This document shows positions 49,008 through 59,356 of a DNA stretch of 64,000 nucleotides, piece by piece. The notes beneath the pieces were generated by a model. That model saw only the letters and a program-made list of their open reading frames with translations, did no database searches and was not told where the DNA came from. Source of the DNA: JABWCQ01 sp964587105 (GTDB taxonomy: Bacteria; Electryoneota; RPQS01); the NCBI GenBank assembly GCA_964587105.1, contig CAZPKG010000002.1, positions 124,001 through 188,000 on the forward strand, given 5' to 3'. A program made the translations under genes and the position numbers. How positions within the stretch are numbered: the first letter of the stretch is position 1; every line of letters begins with the position of its first letter.

Positions 49008-51521
49008 ATGCGCATTTTGTCGATACTCCTGCTGGCCCTTGCGGCACACGCTTCAGAAACTCCAATTCCCGAGTGGAAATCTTCTCCGGTTGTGCCGCTA
49101 CCGCCGGTTGCGTTCGGTGATTCGGCGGTGAAGACGACGGATTTGCTCGATCAGGTCAAGATCGACTGGGGTGCGGTTGATTTGTTCGATTTGAAAATGA
49201 AACCGTCTCGCAACAGCACGCTGTCGTTTGAATTAATATCCGAGCGCGGCTATGGCTTGGGAGCAAGTTCAGTGACTTGTGACGGCTACACGAAAGCCGC
49301 GCTTGAAGTGACCGGCACACGGCCGCTGAAGGTTTATGCCAACGGGCAAGAACTCGCAAAAGCCACGACTGCCGACAGCGGAAAATACACGGCCAAGAGC
49401 GAAATCACGCTTGATCGCAGCCGCTTTGATATTCTTGTTGCAACGGTCTCGCAACAATCTGACAGCGGCGACTGGAGTTTTTCAGCCGTTGTCAAGCAAG
49501 ATTCAAGCTCGAATCGAGTCTTGACGGCGAACGCATCGCAACTCCAACGTCCGGCGCAATTCAGTTACGATGCCAAGCTTGAGGACTATGCTTCGTTGGT
49601 GCTTTCGCCGGACGGAAAACTACTTGTGTTGAAGCGAACCGTGCGCGAGGGGGCGGAGTACAAGTCCAGGTCGTGGTATGAAATTTGGGATATCGATCAG
49701 AGCAAACTCTTCTATTCGTTTGCGCAGGACGGTGTATCAAATTTCGAGTTCGCACCGGATAACAAGCTGCTGTATTACAAAGTTCGGGCTGACGACGGCA
49801 ACGAGGTCTGGCAGTTTTCGACCGCAACCTTTGTGGCAACCCGTCTCATGGCAGCGGTTAAGAATCTTGAAGCCTTCAAAGTCCTGCCTGAAGGTTCAAC
49901 AATCGTCTATGCGGTCTCCCAAGAAGAGCCTGAAAACAAAACGGGCTACGATCTCTTTTTGGAGCTGAATGACCGTCCCACCGGATACAACAACCGCCGC
50001 GAACTATTTGTCGCGGATACAAGATCGGGGGTTACGCGCCAACTTACTAAGGCGGGGGAATTTGAGATTGAGAAATGGTCGGTTTCGCCGTCGGGAAATC
50101 AAATCCTGATTGTGAAGAACATCCCCAAGAATGACCGCCCGTATATGTCGCAGGAGTTTTGGAGCTATGAGTTTGCCACGGGGAAGATCAGGCAAATACT
50201 CACGCGCAATTTGCTCGAATATCCGCAGAATATCACTTGGATCGACGAGATTTTCATCGCATACAATGCCGGCTCACACGACGCCTCACCAGCTGACAGC
50301 GTTTACCACAACGTCAATCAATTGTGTCTCTATACTCTTAATCTCAAGACGGGCGAGCACAAGAATCTCACGGCCGCTCAGGAGTTTTCCATCAACGACG
50401 AAGGCGGGCATCAGCGAATTCTCTATAACCCACGTGACAATTTCCTGTATGCACACGTGACCTATCGCGGGGAGCAGCATTTTGCCAAAATTTCGGTCGA
50501 TGGAAAAAAGATTACCTACCGTCCGCTGCCCAGCAATTTCGCATTCACGGACCTCCCGGCGTTTGCGTTAAGCGGCACACGAGTGGCCTATCTTGCGTCT
50601 AACTACAATTCGCCCAAAGCCGTTTACACAAATTCATTTGCCTCGCCCGCCGAGCGCAAGCTGATTGATACCAACAGTAAGATTGTGGCGAACTGGGAGC
50701 TTGGCAAGATGGAGCGTTGGAATTTCACCAATCGTCTGAACGTTGAATTAGACGGCTGGCTGTATAAACCCGCGGATTTCACCCCCGAAAAAAAATGGCC
50801 GTTGATCGTCTATTACTACGCAGGCGTTTCTCCGCGTGACGAGCGTTTCAGTATCCAGAATCAGATGTGGATGGCCAACGGTTACGTTGTGTATGTTTTG
50901 AACACGGTGGGCTGCGTGGGCCGAGGGCAAAAGTTTGCGGACTATCACGCTGGAGACTGGGGTACGGAAGCAAGTCAGGACGTAATCGATGCAACTAAGG
51001 AATTCATTGCGAGCCATCCGTATGTTGATCCTGCGCGCGTGGGTTGCTATGGGGGCAGCTATGGCGGATTTGTCACGCTCGACTTGTTGACCAAGACCGA
51101 GATGTTCAAGGTCGCGATCGACATGTACGGAATCTCGAATATCACCAATTACTTTGGCGCCGGAACGTGGGGTTATTGGTACAGCGATCTCGCATCGCCG
51201 GGCCAATTCCCGTGGAGTGACAGAGACGTTTACGTGGATAAGTCCCCGATTTACAATGCTGATAAGATCAAAACGCCGCTCCTGATATTGCATGGCGGCA
51301 TTGACAAAAATGTGCCACCGCAGGAATCGGATCAGATGTTTGTCGCGCTAAAACTGCTCGGACAGGACGTGGTCTATGCGCGCTTCCAAGACGAGACGCA
51401 TAACATCAACACGAAGTACAGCAATCTGCTTTTGCATCGCCAGATGATGCTCGAATGGTTTGACAAGTACCTGAAAGATCAGCCTGAGGCGTGGGAAGCC
51501 CGCCTCAAAGATTCCAAATAG
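49008..51521 (+). CDS. Secreted S9 peptidase, DPP-IV/prolyl oligopeptidase family
   Basis: An 838-residue protein. The frame is open from 48918 inside spmB, but the signal peptide MRILSILLLALAAHASE begins at the ATG at 49008. The N-terminal part is a beta-propeller (SLVLSPDGKLLVLKRTV, VSNFEFAPDNKLLYYKV). The hydrolase has Ser684 in GCYGGSYGGF, Asp766 in HGGIDKNVPP and His798 in DETHNIN. It differs from the S9 enzyme at 9327 in length and propeller region, so the two are likely not duplicates. It probably cleaves peptides outside the cytoplasm. Confidence 0.9.
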   Translation: MRILSILLLALAAHASETPIPEWKSSPVVPLPPVAFGDSAVKTTDLLDQVKIDWGAVDLFDLKMKPSRNSTLSFELISERGYGLGASSVTCDGYTKAALEVTGTRPLKVYANGQELAKATTADSGKYTAKSEITLDRSRFDILVATVSQQSDSGDWSFSAVVKQDSSSNRVLTANASQLQRPAQFSYDAKLEDYASLVLSPDGKLLVLKRTVREGAEYKSRSWYEIWDIDQSKLFYSFAQDGVSNFEFAPDNKLLYYKVRADDGNEVWQFSTATFVATRLMAAVKNLEAFKVLPEGSTIVYAVSQEEPENKTGYDLFLELNDRPTGYNNRRELFVADTRSGVTRQLTKAGEFEIEKWSVSPSGNQILIVKNIPKNDRPYMSQEFWSYEFATGKIRQILTRNLLEYPQNITWIDEIFIAYNAGSHDASPADSVYHNVNQLCLYTLNLKTGEHKNLTAAQEFSINDEGGHQRILYNPRDNFLYAHVTYRGEQHFAKISVDGKKITYRPLPSNFAFTDLPAFALSGTRVAYLASNYNSPKAVYTNSFASPAERKLIDTNSKIVANWELGKMERWNFTNRLNVELDGWLYKPADFTPEKKWPLIVYYYAGVSPRDERFSIQNQMWMANGYVVYVLNTVGCVGRGQKFADYHAGDWGTEASQDVIDATKEFIASHPYVDPARVGCYGGSYGGFVTLDLLTKTEMFKVAIDMYGISNITNYFGAGTWGYWYSDLASPGQFPWSDRDVYVDKSPIYNADKIKTPLLILHGGIDKNVPPQESDQMFVALKLLGQDVVYARFQDETHNINTKYSNLLLHRQMMLEWFDKYLKDQPEAWEARLKDSK

Positions 51522-51824
51522 GTCCCGGTGCTCTGCATACATCGGCCTCGGTCACTTATCCGCCTCAACCGTTGTGGACAAAACGAGGCATTGCGGCCAA
51601 GTCTGCCGCATAAGCACTGATAGTACACAGTAAAATTCTGTTTTTATTTAAGAAAGCGGCAGATTCCTGAAGGAGTCTGCCGCCTTTGTTGCCGGAAAAA
51701 TGTTAAATGAGTTGTTGACAGGCTTGCAAGACCCCCCATGTTTCGTTAATTTAACATGAATTAGCCCAGCCGGAGCGATCCGGCGGATAGCCGCAACCAA
51801 AAGGACCTAATTGGAGGAGCCTAA
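51522..51824. other. Intergenic region with terminator and promoter region of C25 gene
   Basis: About 300 bp. It contains the terminator at 51653 and a strong Shine-Dalgarno site (GGAGGA about 6 nt before the ATG at 51825). No further coding sequence is apparent. Confidence 0.5.
51653..51687 (+). terminator. Terminator after S9 peptidase gene
   Basis: 12-bp stem GCGGCAGATTCC / GGAGTCTGCCGC (one internal mismatch-prone T.G) with loop TGAA, ending CTTTG. Confidence 0.75.
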
Positions 51825-54800
51825 ATGGCAAGTAGAACAGGACTGTTTCTTCGCGCCTTCACCTTACTTGCTCTCTCGTGCTTGGCGTTTGCCGCACAGG
51901 GGAACAGCGGGCCGGTGTTTTCGACGTTTCAAGGCAAAGGAGCTGCACTCGAGATCAGCAAGACCGGTCCCGAGTACACATCCATCCGCTTTGACGGAAG
52001 CAGCATGGAACGCAGCACGCTTGTCAAGGATTACGAGAACTACGACTTCATTGGCATCGACGGCGAAGCGATCATCACGCAGGACGGCGCCCCCGCCGTG
52101 CCACACGTGTCGCGTTTCTACCGGATTCCGGCCACCGGCGGCGTGGATCTCGTGATTACAAGTTCAGAGTATGAACTCGTGGAGAATTACAATCCGCTGC
52201 CATACGTAGAAGAGGGTCACGTTTTCCGCAGTGACAGCAAGGACCCGATGATTTACGGACGCAGCGAGTGGTATCCTGCGAACATCGCCGAGATGTCCGA
52301 ACCGATGATCATGCGCGACTTCCGTGTGGTGTCGGTCCGCCTCAATCCGGTGCAGGTCAATCCTGTGACCCGTCAGGCTCGAATCTATCATGATATCCAA
52401 GTGGAAATTGTCCCGAATAATCAGCCGTCTGTCAACGAGATTACGCGCTACCGCCGTCCGACGGGTTCGTGGGCGCCGATCTACCAGCAGTTGATTCCGA
52501 ATCTTGACGATGCGGCGCTGGACGATGCCACGACCACTCCCGGCACATACATGATTTTCGCGAAGACTGACAATGCCGTGAACCAGTGGGTGGACAGCTT
52601 GGCGCTATGGAAAAAGCGTTCAGGCCATGATGTGGTTGTGCGCCAGCAGGCAAGCTGGTCGGCTTCGCAAATCGTCACGGATATTCGCAACACTTGGCAG
52701 AATGCGCCTGAAGATAGCCCTGTCGAATTCGTCTGCTTGATGGGTGACCCGCAAGCAAGCTTTGGTTTGCCAACGAACGGGAGCGACTATGATCATCCGT
52801 ATGCATTGGCCACCACAGGCGATGACATCGAGGACATTGGCGTAGGCCGATTCTGTGGATCGAGTGGAACAGACTTGGCGAATATCTTTGCCAAGACGGT
52901 CGGATACGAGCGCACGCCCTACATGACGGATCCGACGTGGTTCAAAAAAGCCTTTTTGTACGCCGGTATCAGCATGGAACTGACGTCGAATTACACCACT
53001 TTCCAGTGGATCGGCGAAGTGTTTCAGCGCAACACGGATATCGATTCGATCTTCTTGCTTACGCATAGCGCAAATACAGTAAATCCATCAGACGTTACGG
53101 GTCAGCTTAATCAAGGCCGTGGTATTTTTCTGTGGCGTGGAAGTTGGGTTGGCGGAATGGATCCGTGGCTTGCGGGATCATGCAACTACGGCCAAAGGAC
53201 CCCGATTTGTTTGACGGTAACTTGCGGAACCGGATCCTTTGAAAGTGGTACATCAGTTTCAGAATCATGGGTATTGGCAGGTACCGCTGCTTCGCCAAAG
53301 GGCGGAGTGACAGGACTTGGTATGGCGACGCTCGGGACTCATCCACCAGAGAATCTCTGTGTAACGGGCGGATTGGGTTACGGGATTGGCGTCTCGTTGA
53401 CAGAGCACATCGGGCATTGTGTGAATCAAGCCAAGGCTTGGCTCGTTCCGACGTTTGGCGCCGGCTCAAGTTCGCAGCAGAATTTCACCCGCTGGTTTAA
53501 TCTGATGGGCGATCCGGGTCTTTCGATTTGGACAGATACTCCGCAGGTGATTGACGTAACTCACGCTGGATCATTAAATCTCGGCGCCCGTTCAATTTCG
53601 GTTCACGTCGCAGATCAAACATCCGGTGAGCCGGTTGTGAATGCGCTTGTGACCGCATGGAAAGGCACGGAATGTTACATCAAAGGTGTAACGGATGCCA
53701 ATGGTGATGTAGTTCTTCCCGTTGTCGTTGAAACTGCCGGGACCTTATTGTTAACGGTTACGGGCCGCAACGTAAAGCCGTATCTCGCGGATGTTGCTTG
53801 TGCTGCGGCATCTGAAAACGTGGCGTTTTTCTCGATGACCGTGGATGATGACAACAATAACGGTACGCAAGGTAACGGCGATGGCGTTGCCAATCCCGGC
53901 GAAATCGTTGATCTCGGCGTCATCATGCGCAATGCGGGGACTTCGGTTACGGTGACGGGCATCACGGCCAACTTGACGACGACCAATGCGAAAGCCACAG
54001 TTGTACAGGGAACTTCAACCTACGGTAACCTCGCTCCAGGCGCTCAGGTGATGGGTGCTTCGGCTTTCCGCTTGAATTTGAGCCATGATCTGCAGCATCG
54101 CGAAATTGTTCCGCTCCGCTTTGCGGTAACCTCGTCGGGTACTCCGACGACAAGCATGGTGGACTTGAGCATCGTGGCCGCGCGGGCAACCTACGTCAGC
54201 CACGCCTTTTCCGGCGGCGCATTTACGCCGGGTACGACTCGAAACCTCACCGTTACAGTGAAGAATAGCGGCGCGATTCCTTTGACGGGTGTGACCGCAA
54301 CACTGATTTCGGCCAGTCCGTTTGTGGCGGCAACTGTGTCCAGCGCAACCTATCCAGATATTGCTGCCAATGCACAGGCTGCTAATACGGGAAGTCCGTT
54401 TACACTCAATTCGAACAGCTTGACTTTCCCCGGTCATCAAGCGCGCATGACGTTGATCGTCACGGGCAACGGCGGCTTTGCGGACACGACCTATTTCAAT
54501 GTGGCGGTCGGTTCAGCCGGTGCAAACGACCCGTGCGGCCCGGACGCCTACGGCTACTATGCTTATGACAACACCGACGCCAATTACGAACTTCATCCGA
54601 CCTACGATTGGGTGGACATAAGCTCAGGTCTTGGCACGAATTTGAATCTCGCGGATCCGGGCGAAAAAACTGCGATTACACAAATATTCACCGCCGTCCG
54701 TGCCCTGCCGTTTACCTTCAGGTTCTATGGTATCGACTATGACACACTAACGATTACTGCAAGCGGCACAATCGCATTCGGTAACCAGCATGGCGCTGAT

Positions 54801-56828
54801 CACTTCCGCAACTATCCTTTGCCGGCACAGTCTTCTCCGCGAGCGATGATCGCTCCCTATTGGGACGACCTTAAGACAAACGGCACAGGCCAAGGTGTCT
54901 GGTGGTATAACGATACGGCAAATAACCGCGTGATCATTCAGTGGAAAGCGGGCTGCGGCGGATCGGGGTTCAGCACAAATCTGAACTTCCAGGCGATATT
55001 ACTTGGCCAGGACCAGACTCCGACTTTTGACGGCAACGGGCGCATCTTGCTTCAGTACAACGACGTTACGATGAATTTGCAGGGCTCATTCGGTCAGGAG
55101 ATTACCGGTTCAACAATTGGTATCCATGATGAGTCACAGACTGTAGGATTGCAGCTTGCTTATCGCGACCAGCTTTCACCGGGATGTGCAAGTTTGGTGG
55201 ATGGCCGCGCGATCCTGATCACCACCGATGCCCGCAATTTGTTTGGCGCGGTAGTCGGTACAGTAAGAGATGCTGAAACAAACCAGCCGATGTCGGGCGT
55301 CCACATGTCCATTGACGGGCACAACTACAACTCGACAACGGACGTGAACGGCAACTACATTCTTGATCACGTTCTGATCGGAGAGTACACGGTTCGCGCG
55401 CATAAGGATGGCTTCAACGACTCGTTTACGGCCAACATTCTGGTTGAATTAGATGACACGGTCTCCACGAGCTTCACGATGCTGCATCCTGAGTTCGATC
55501 TGTCAGAAGAAGCCCTGACTATTGCCTATCCGGGACAATCGGCGGCGACATTCAATATCATAAACGACGGCAATGGCCCGTTGGATTATGACATCCACAT
55601 GGCCTACACGTTGGACGGCCAGCCGGTTGGAGATTGGGGCGCGATCGCGCGCATGGACTTGTCCGGTCAGACCGGCGACTTCCAGATGCTCGGCTGTGAG
55701 TTTGCAGGAGACTATTGGTACGTTTCCGGCGCAAGCGGCCCGACGGGTACCAATTGGATTTATCGCTTCGACCGTCGGGGACAATTTGTTCCGCCGGCGA
55801 TTCCGCAGCCGTCTGTTTCAGCATTTGGCTGGTACGATCTTGCGTATGACGGTGAATATCTCTATGGATCGGAAGACGGCACCGGAACGATCGTAGGTAT
55901 TGACATGAACGGCAACGTTCACGCGACGATTCCCAGTCCGCTGAACCCGACGCGTGCAATTGCTTATGATCCGGCTTTGGATCGCTTCTGGGTGGCTGAC
56001 TTCACTCAGAACATCTTCTCCATCGACCGTGACGGAAACGTGTTCGCCCAGATCATCAATGAAGGCGACGACGAACTTGCGATTACGGGAATGGCCTGGT
56101 GGCCGCAAGATCCTGAAGGTTACAAATTGTACATCTTCAGCCGCGACGGTGCAGGAAACCAGACGAAGGTAACGCGCATGCATCCGGTGACCTATGACCG
56201 TGACGTCGTCGGCGTGCTTGAAGGCGGCGAATACACGGCAGGCGGATGCGCCATCACGAACGGCGGCCACAATGATATGATGGTTAACTTTGGCGCCATT
56301 TTACAGAACAGCACAGGCGACCGGTTAGGCGTCTATCAGATGAAGTTCGATCAAGATTGGGCGCAAATCACGCCTGCGGCAGGCTCGGTTGCCGGTGCTC
56401 AGGAGCGTGAAATCACGTTGAATGCCGATCTGTCGTCGTTCCGTGATGACGTTCACCACCTTTCACTCTCGATCTACAACGACGTTCTTGACACGACGAT
56501 TATTTTGCCAGTCACGATTGATATCACAACCGATATCACGGAGCGTCCGGGTGAAGTGATTCCGCGCGAATATTCACTTTCACAGAACTACCCGAATCCG
56601 TTCAACCCGAACACCACGATTCAGTACACACTTAAAGAAGCCGGGCAGACCACACTGACGGTGTATAACATCGCCGGTCAGAAGGTGGCGCAGTTGGTCA
56701 ATAGCCGTCAGGAAGCTGGCGCCTACGCCGTCAACTTCGACGCAGCCCGCCTCCCCTCCGGCATGTACTTTTATCGTTTGGAAAGCGGCAGCTTCTCGCA
56801 GGCAGCTAAGATGATCCTGCTGAAGTAA
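51825..56828 (+). CDS. Gingipain-family (C25) T9SS-exported multidomain protein
   Basis: A 1667-residue secreted protein with a signal peptide (ending AFAAQG). A propeptide-like region (about 30-210) precedes a C25 peptidase domain (about 225-570). The nucleophile is Cys467 in LTVTCGTGSF; where the catalytic His in G-H-G-S is expected the sequence reads LWRGSW, with Arg438. Later come CARDB-like beta domains, a carboxypeptidase-regulatory-like repeat (VVGTVRDAETNQPMSGVHMS...), a propeller-like region and a T9SS sorting domain (YPNPFNPNTTI...GMYFYRLES...KMILLK). It may be an inactive or altered member of the family. Confidence 0.87.
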   Translation: MASRTGLFLRAFTLLALSCLAFAAQGNSGPVFSTFQGKGAALEISKTGPEYTSIRFDGSSMERSTLVKDYENYDFIGIDGEAIITQDGAPAVPHVSRFYRIPATGGVDLVITSSEYELVENYNPLPYVEEGHVFRSDSKDPMIYGRSEWYPANIAEMSEPMIMRDFRVVSVRLNPVQVNPVTRQARIYHDIQVEIVPNNQPSVNEITRYRRPTGSWAPIYQQLIPNLDDAALDDATTTPGTYMIFAKTDNAVNQWVDSLALWKKRSGHDVVVRQQASWSASQIVTDIRNTWQNAPEDSPVEFVCLMGDPQASFGLPTNGSDYDHPYALATTGDDIEDIGVGRFCGSSGTDLANIFAKTVGYERTPYMTDPTWFKKAFLYAGISMELTSNYTTFQWIGEVFQRNTDIDSIFLLTHSANTVNPSDVTGQLNQGRGIFLWRGSWVGGMDPWLAGSCNYGQRTPICLTVTCGTGSFESGTSVSESWVLAGTAASPKGGVTGLGMATLGTHPPENLCVTGGLGYGIGVSLTEHIGHCVNQAKAWLVPTFGAGSSSQQNFTRWFNLMGDPGLSIWTDTPQVIDVTHAGSLNLGARSISVHVADQTSGEPVVNALVTAWKGTECYIKGVTDANGDVVLPVVVETAGTLLLTVTGRNVKPYLADVACAAASENVAFFSMTVDDDNNNGTQGNGDGVANPGEIVDLGVIMRNAGTSVTVTGITANLTTTNAKATVVQGTSTYGNLAPGAQVMGASAFRLNLSHDLQHREIVPLRFAVTSSGTPTTSMVDLSIVAARATYVSHAFSGGAFTPGTTRNLTVTVKNSGAIPLTGVTATLISASPFVAATVSSATYPDIAANAQAANTGSPFTLNSNSLTFPGHQARMTLIVTGNGGFADTTYFNVAVGSAGANDPCGPDAYGYYAYDNTDANYELHPTYDWVDISSGLGTNLNLADPGEKTAITQIFTAVRALPFTFRFYGIDYDTLTITASGTIAFGNQHGADHFRNYPLPAQSSPRAMIAPYWDDLKTNGTGQGVWWYNDTANNRVIIQWKAGCGGSGFSTNLNFQAILLGQDQTPTFDGNGRILLQYNDVTMNLQGSFGQEITGSTIGIHDESQTVGLQLAYRDQLSPGCASLVDGRAILITTDARNLFGAVVGTVRDAETNQPMSGVHMSIDGHNYNSTTDVNGNYILDHVLIGEYTVRAHKDGFNDSFTANILVELDDTVSTSFTMLHPEFDLSEEALTIAYPGQSAATFNIINDGNGPLDYDIHMAYTLDGQPVGDWGAIARMDLSGQTGDFQMLGCEFAGDYWYVSGASGPTGTNWIYRFDRRGQFVPPAIPQPSVSAFGWYDLAYDGEYLYGSEDGTGTIVGIDMNGNVHATIPSPLNPTRAIAYDPALDRFWVADFTQNIFSIDRDGNVFAQIINEGDDELAITGMAWWPQDPEGYKLYIFSRDGAGNQTKVTRMHPVTYDRDVVGVLEGGEYTAGGCAITNGGHNDMMVNFGAILQNSTGDRLGVYQMKFDQDWAQITPAAGSVAGAQEREITLNADLSSFRDDVHHLSLSIYNDVLDTTIILPVTIDITTDITERPGEVIPREYSLSQNYPNPFNPNTTIQYTLKEAGQTTLTVYNIAGQKVAQLVNSRQEAGAYAVNFDAARLPSGMYFYRLESGSFSQAAKMILLK

Positions 56829-56850
56829 GCATTTAGACACGTTGGCAACG

Positions 56851-56889
56851 CAAAGCGGGATGCGCCTTTAGGCCATCCCGCTTTGATTT
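56851..56889 (+). terminator. Terminator after C25 gene
   Basis: Stem CAAAGCGGGATG / CATCCCGCTTTG with inner GGC/GCC pairing, followed by ATTTT. Confidence 0.9.
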
Positions 56890-56970
56890 TGCCCGCTATT
56901 TGCAGGAATACCGTGAAATCGTTACCTTTGCTGAGAGTAGCTCACCTTTTCCCAATCCAGTTTTTCTCCA

Positions 56971-58122
56971 GTGCGTCTCGCCTACGTCCATAGCCGTGCC
57001 TTTCCCTCTGTCGATGCCAACGTCGTACAGGTCGTGCAGATGTGCCGTGCATTCCGAGCGCTTGGCCACACTGTCACGCTGTTTATTCCGCGCCATGCCG
57101 ATTGCGCGAGCGACGACGCGGCGCATAAGCGCGCCTGCGAGTTGTTTGGCGATCCCTTGGGCTTTGACGTCGTATTTGTCCCGCGCCGGAAAATTTTGGG
57201 CCGCATGGAAGTTTTAGGCAGCGTCGGGAGCACGCTGGATGCGCTGAACAAACACCCGCAGGACTTAATTTACAGCCGCAATCCGTGGTCGGTCGCTTTT
57301 CTGACTCGCACCGGAGTTCCGTTTATCTGGGAAGCTCACGAAGAGCACGTTCACAAGCGCTCGAAGTTTCTGGGCGCTTTGCTACAGTGGCTAATCGTGC
57401 GCACGTCTAAAAAAGCTCAGATGGTGAAAGTAGTGGCGATCTCCGATGCGCTTGCAAAAGTATGGGAGGGCTACGGAGTGCCATGCGACAAACTTTTGAC
57501 GGCACACGACGGTGTGGACATGAAACTGTTTGGCGCGGCGATTGATAAGCAAGACGCTCGCAAGGCGCTCGGCATCACGGCTGACAAGCGAATCATTGTT
57601 TATACCGGCGCGTTGAAAAGTGATCGCGGCATCGAAATGATTCTTGAATCAGCGCGCCGAATGCCGGATGCGGATTTCTATATCGTAGGCGGAAACCGTG
57701 ATGAAATTGAGTACTGGAACTCCGAGATCGCGCGGCTGAATCTACCGAATGCACACTTAACGGGCCGCATTCCGCATCAAGATGTCCCACGCTGGCTGGC
57801 GGCCGCTGACGTGCTGCTGATGATGTGGACTTGGCGCGTTCCGACCATTCGCGTCTGCTCGCCGATGAAGTTGTTTGAGTACATGGCGGCGCAGCGGTTG
57901 ATTGTCGGTCCGGCCTTTCCGACCGTGCTTGAGGTGTTGGAAGATCGCAAGGACGCCATCTTGTTTGAGCCGGATAATCTCGATGAGATGGAAAAAGCGT
58001 TGCGCGAAGGGTTGGACAAAAGCCGGGAAACGGAAATGCCCGCTCGCGCGTATGAGAAGGTATCGCGCGATTACACATGGGAAGCGCGCTGTCAACTCAT
58101 TCTCGACAGCTTACAGCTTTAA
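56971..58122 (+). CDS. Glycosyltransferase, GT4 family
   Basis: A 383-residue GT-B fold enzyme starting with GTG. The N-terminal domain opens with RLAYVHSRAFPSVDANVVQVVQMCRAF; the C-terminal nucleotide-sugar domain has IIVYTGALKSDRGIEMIL, the E-x7-E-like site near PMKLFEYMAAQRLIVGPAFPTVLEVL, and DAILFEPDN. GT4 enzymes add sugars from nucleotide donors to lipids or glycans, with the donor not predictable. It lies 5 nt before the MscS gene and so is probably co-transcribed with it. Confidence 0.9.
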   Translation: MRLAYVHSRAFPSVDANVVQVVQMCRAFRALGHTVTLFIPRHADCASDDAAHKRACELFGDPLGFDVVFVPRRKILGRMEVLGSVGSTLDALNKHPQDLIYSRNPWSVAFLTRTGVPFIWEAHEEHVHKRSKFLGALLQWLIVRTSKKAQMVKVVAISDALAKVWEGYGVPCDKLLTAHDGVDMKLFGAAIDKQDARKALGITADKRIIVYTGALKSDRGIEMILESARRMPDADFYIVGGNRDEIEYWNSEIARLNLPNAHLTGRIPHQDVPRWLAAADVLLMMWTWRVPTIRVCSPMKLFEYMAAQRLIVGPAFPTVLEVLEDRKDAILFEPDNLDEMEKALREGLDKSRETEMPARAYEKVSRDYTWEARCQLILDSLQL

Positions 58123-58127
58123 GACAA

Positions 58128-59240
58128 ATGGATAAAGAACAAGCAACTTTAATCGAACAGCTTAAGCACATCTCCACGGAACAGTGGATGATGGCCCTCG
58201 GCGCGCTCTTGGCAGGATGGGTGCTGAAAAAGGTGGCAATTTTTGTCGTCAAACGATTGATGAAACTCGCGGAAAAATCCGAGAGCGACTTCGACGATAT
58301 TCTCTTGCACGCCGTTCGCAAGCCGATAGGGTGGATGTGTTTCTTGCTCGGTCTGTGGGCGGCCTTAACGATCCTCCCGCTGCCGACCGAACCCATTGAT
58401 CTCGACCGCTTCGCATTTGCGTTTATGAAGTCGGCGACGATTTTCATCGGCTTCTGGTTAGTGGTTCGACTGGTTAGCGGTTTCATAAAATCCGCTGAGG
58501 ACAAAACAAAGGCCACGAATCCGCAACTCGCGGGAGTCTTGCCGCTGGGCCGCAAGACAATTGTCGTGGTGATGTGGATTCTCGCGGTTCTGATTGCGCT
58601 GCAAAATCTTGGCTACTCGGTGGCATCGCTGTTGGCCGGTATCGGAATCGGCGGTGCGGCGTTAGCGTTTGCGGCCAAGGATACGCTCGCGAATTTTTTC
58701 GGCAGTCTGGTTATATTTGTGGACAAACCGTTCACCATCGGTGACTGGGTGAAAGTTGGCGCGATTGAAGGCACGGTTGAAGAGGTCAGCCTGCGAGTGA
58801 CTCGAGTGCGGACATTTGAAAGAAGTTTGATCACTATTCCCAATCAGGATTTGACCACCAAGCCGATAGAGAATTTCACCCGCATGGAGAAACGGCGCAT
58901 CAAATTCGATATTGGCGTAACCTACGACACACCGACCGCCAAGCTTGAATCCGGCGTCGCGCGCATTCGTGAACTCATCGCCGCCGACTCAGGGATTTAC
59001 ACCGACGGATCGCATGTCTATTTTACGAAGTTTGAATCATCAAGCTTGATCATCATGGTGCAATGTTTCACGGTAACGACGGATTATGCCGAGTATTTGC
59101 AGGTTCGTCACCGATTGCTCGTGAACATCAAGAGTGATTTTGAAAAGCTTGGAATCAAGTTCGCGTTCCCGACACAGACGATGATCATTTCCGGGCCGGG
59201 TGCTCAAGGTTCGCATGAGTTTCCAGGTTCGATGAATTGA
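58128..59240 (+). CDS. MscS-family mechanosensitive channel
   Basis: A 370-residue membrane protein. ATG at 58128 follows the previous stop by 5 nt; the longer open frame lies within that gene. Transmembrane helices are at about residues 20-40, 65-85 and 100-120. The pore helix and beta domain are marked by LLAGIGIGGAALAFAAKDTLANFFGSLVIFVDKPFTIGDWV and IEGTVEEVSLRVTRVRTFERSLITIPN, followed by the cytoplasmic domain. Such channels open under membrane tension and release solutes during osmotic downshock. The protein has an extra N-terminal segment relative to E. coli MscS. Confidence 0.92.
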   Translation: MDKEQATLIEQLKHISTEQWMMALGALLAGWVLKKVAIFVVKRLMKLAEKSESDFDDILLHAVRKPIGWMCFLLGLWAALTILPLPTEPIDLDRFAFAFMKSATIFIGFWLVVRLVSGFIKSAEDKTKATNPQLAGVLPLGRKTIVVVMWILAVLIALQNLGYSVASLLAGIGIGGAALAFAAKDTLANFFGSLVIFVDKPFTIGDWVKVGAIEGTVEEVSLRVTRVRTFERSLITIPNQDLTTKPIENFTRMEKRRIKFDIGVTYDTPTAKLESGVARIRELIAADSGIYTDGSHVYFTKFESSSLIIMVQCFTVTTDYAEYLQVRHRLLVNIKSDFEKLGIKFAFPTQTMIISGPGAQGSHEFPGSMN

Positions 59241-59260
59241 TATTAGCAACACGAACAAAA

Positions 59261-59295
59261 AACAGCGGGCCACCAAAATTTGGTGGCCCGCTGTT
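59261..59295. terminator. Bidirectional terminator
   Basis: 15-bp stem AACAGCGGGCCACCA / TGGTGGCCCGCTGTT with loop AAATT, between the MscS gene and the converging C25 gene. Confidence 0.92.
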
Positions 59296-59356
59296 CGTTA
59301 TGCAGGTCGGTGACTGGAGCATTGCATCAGTGCAATGTGTCCAGCGTCCGGGCCGG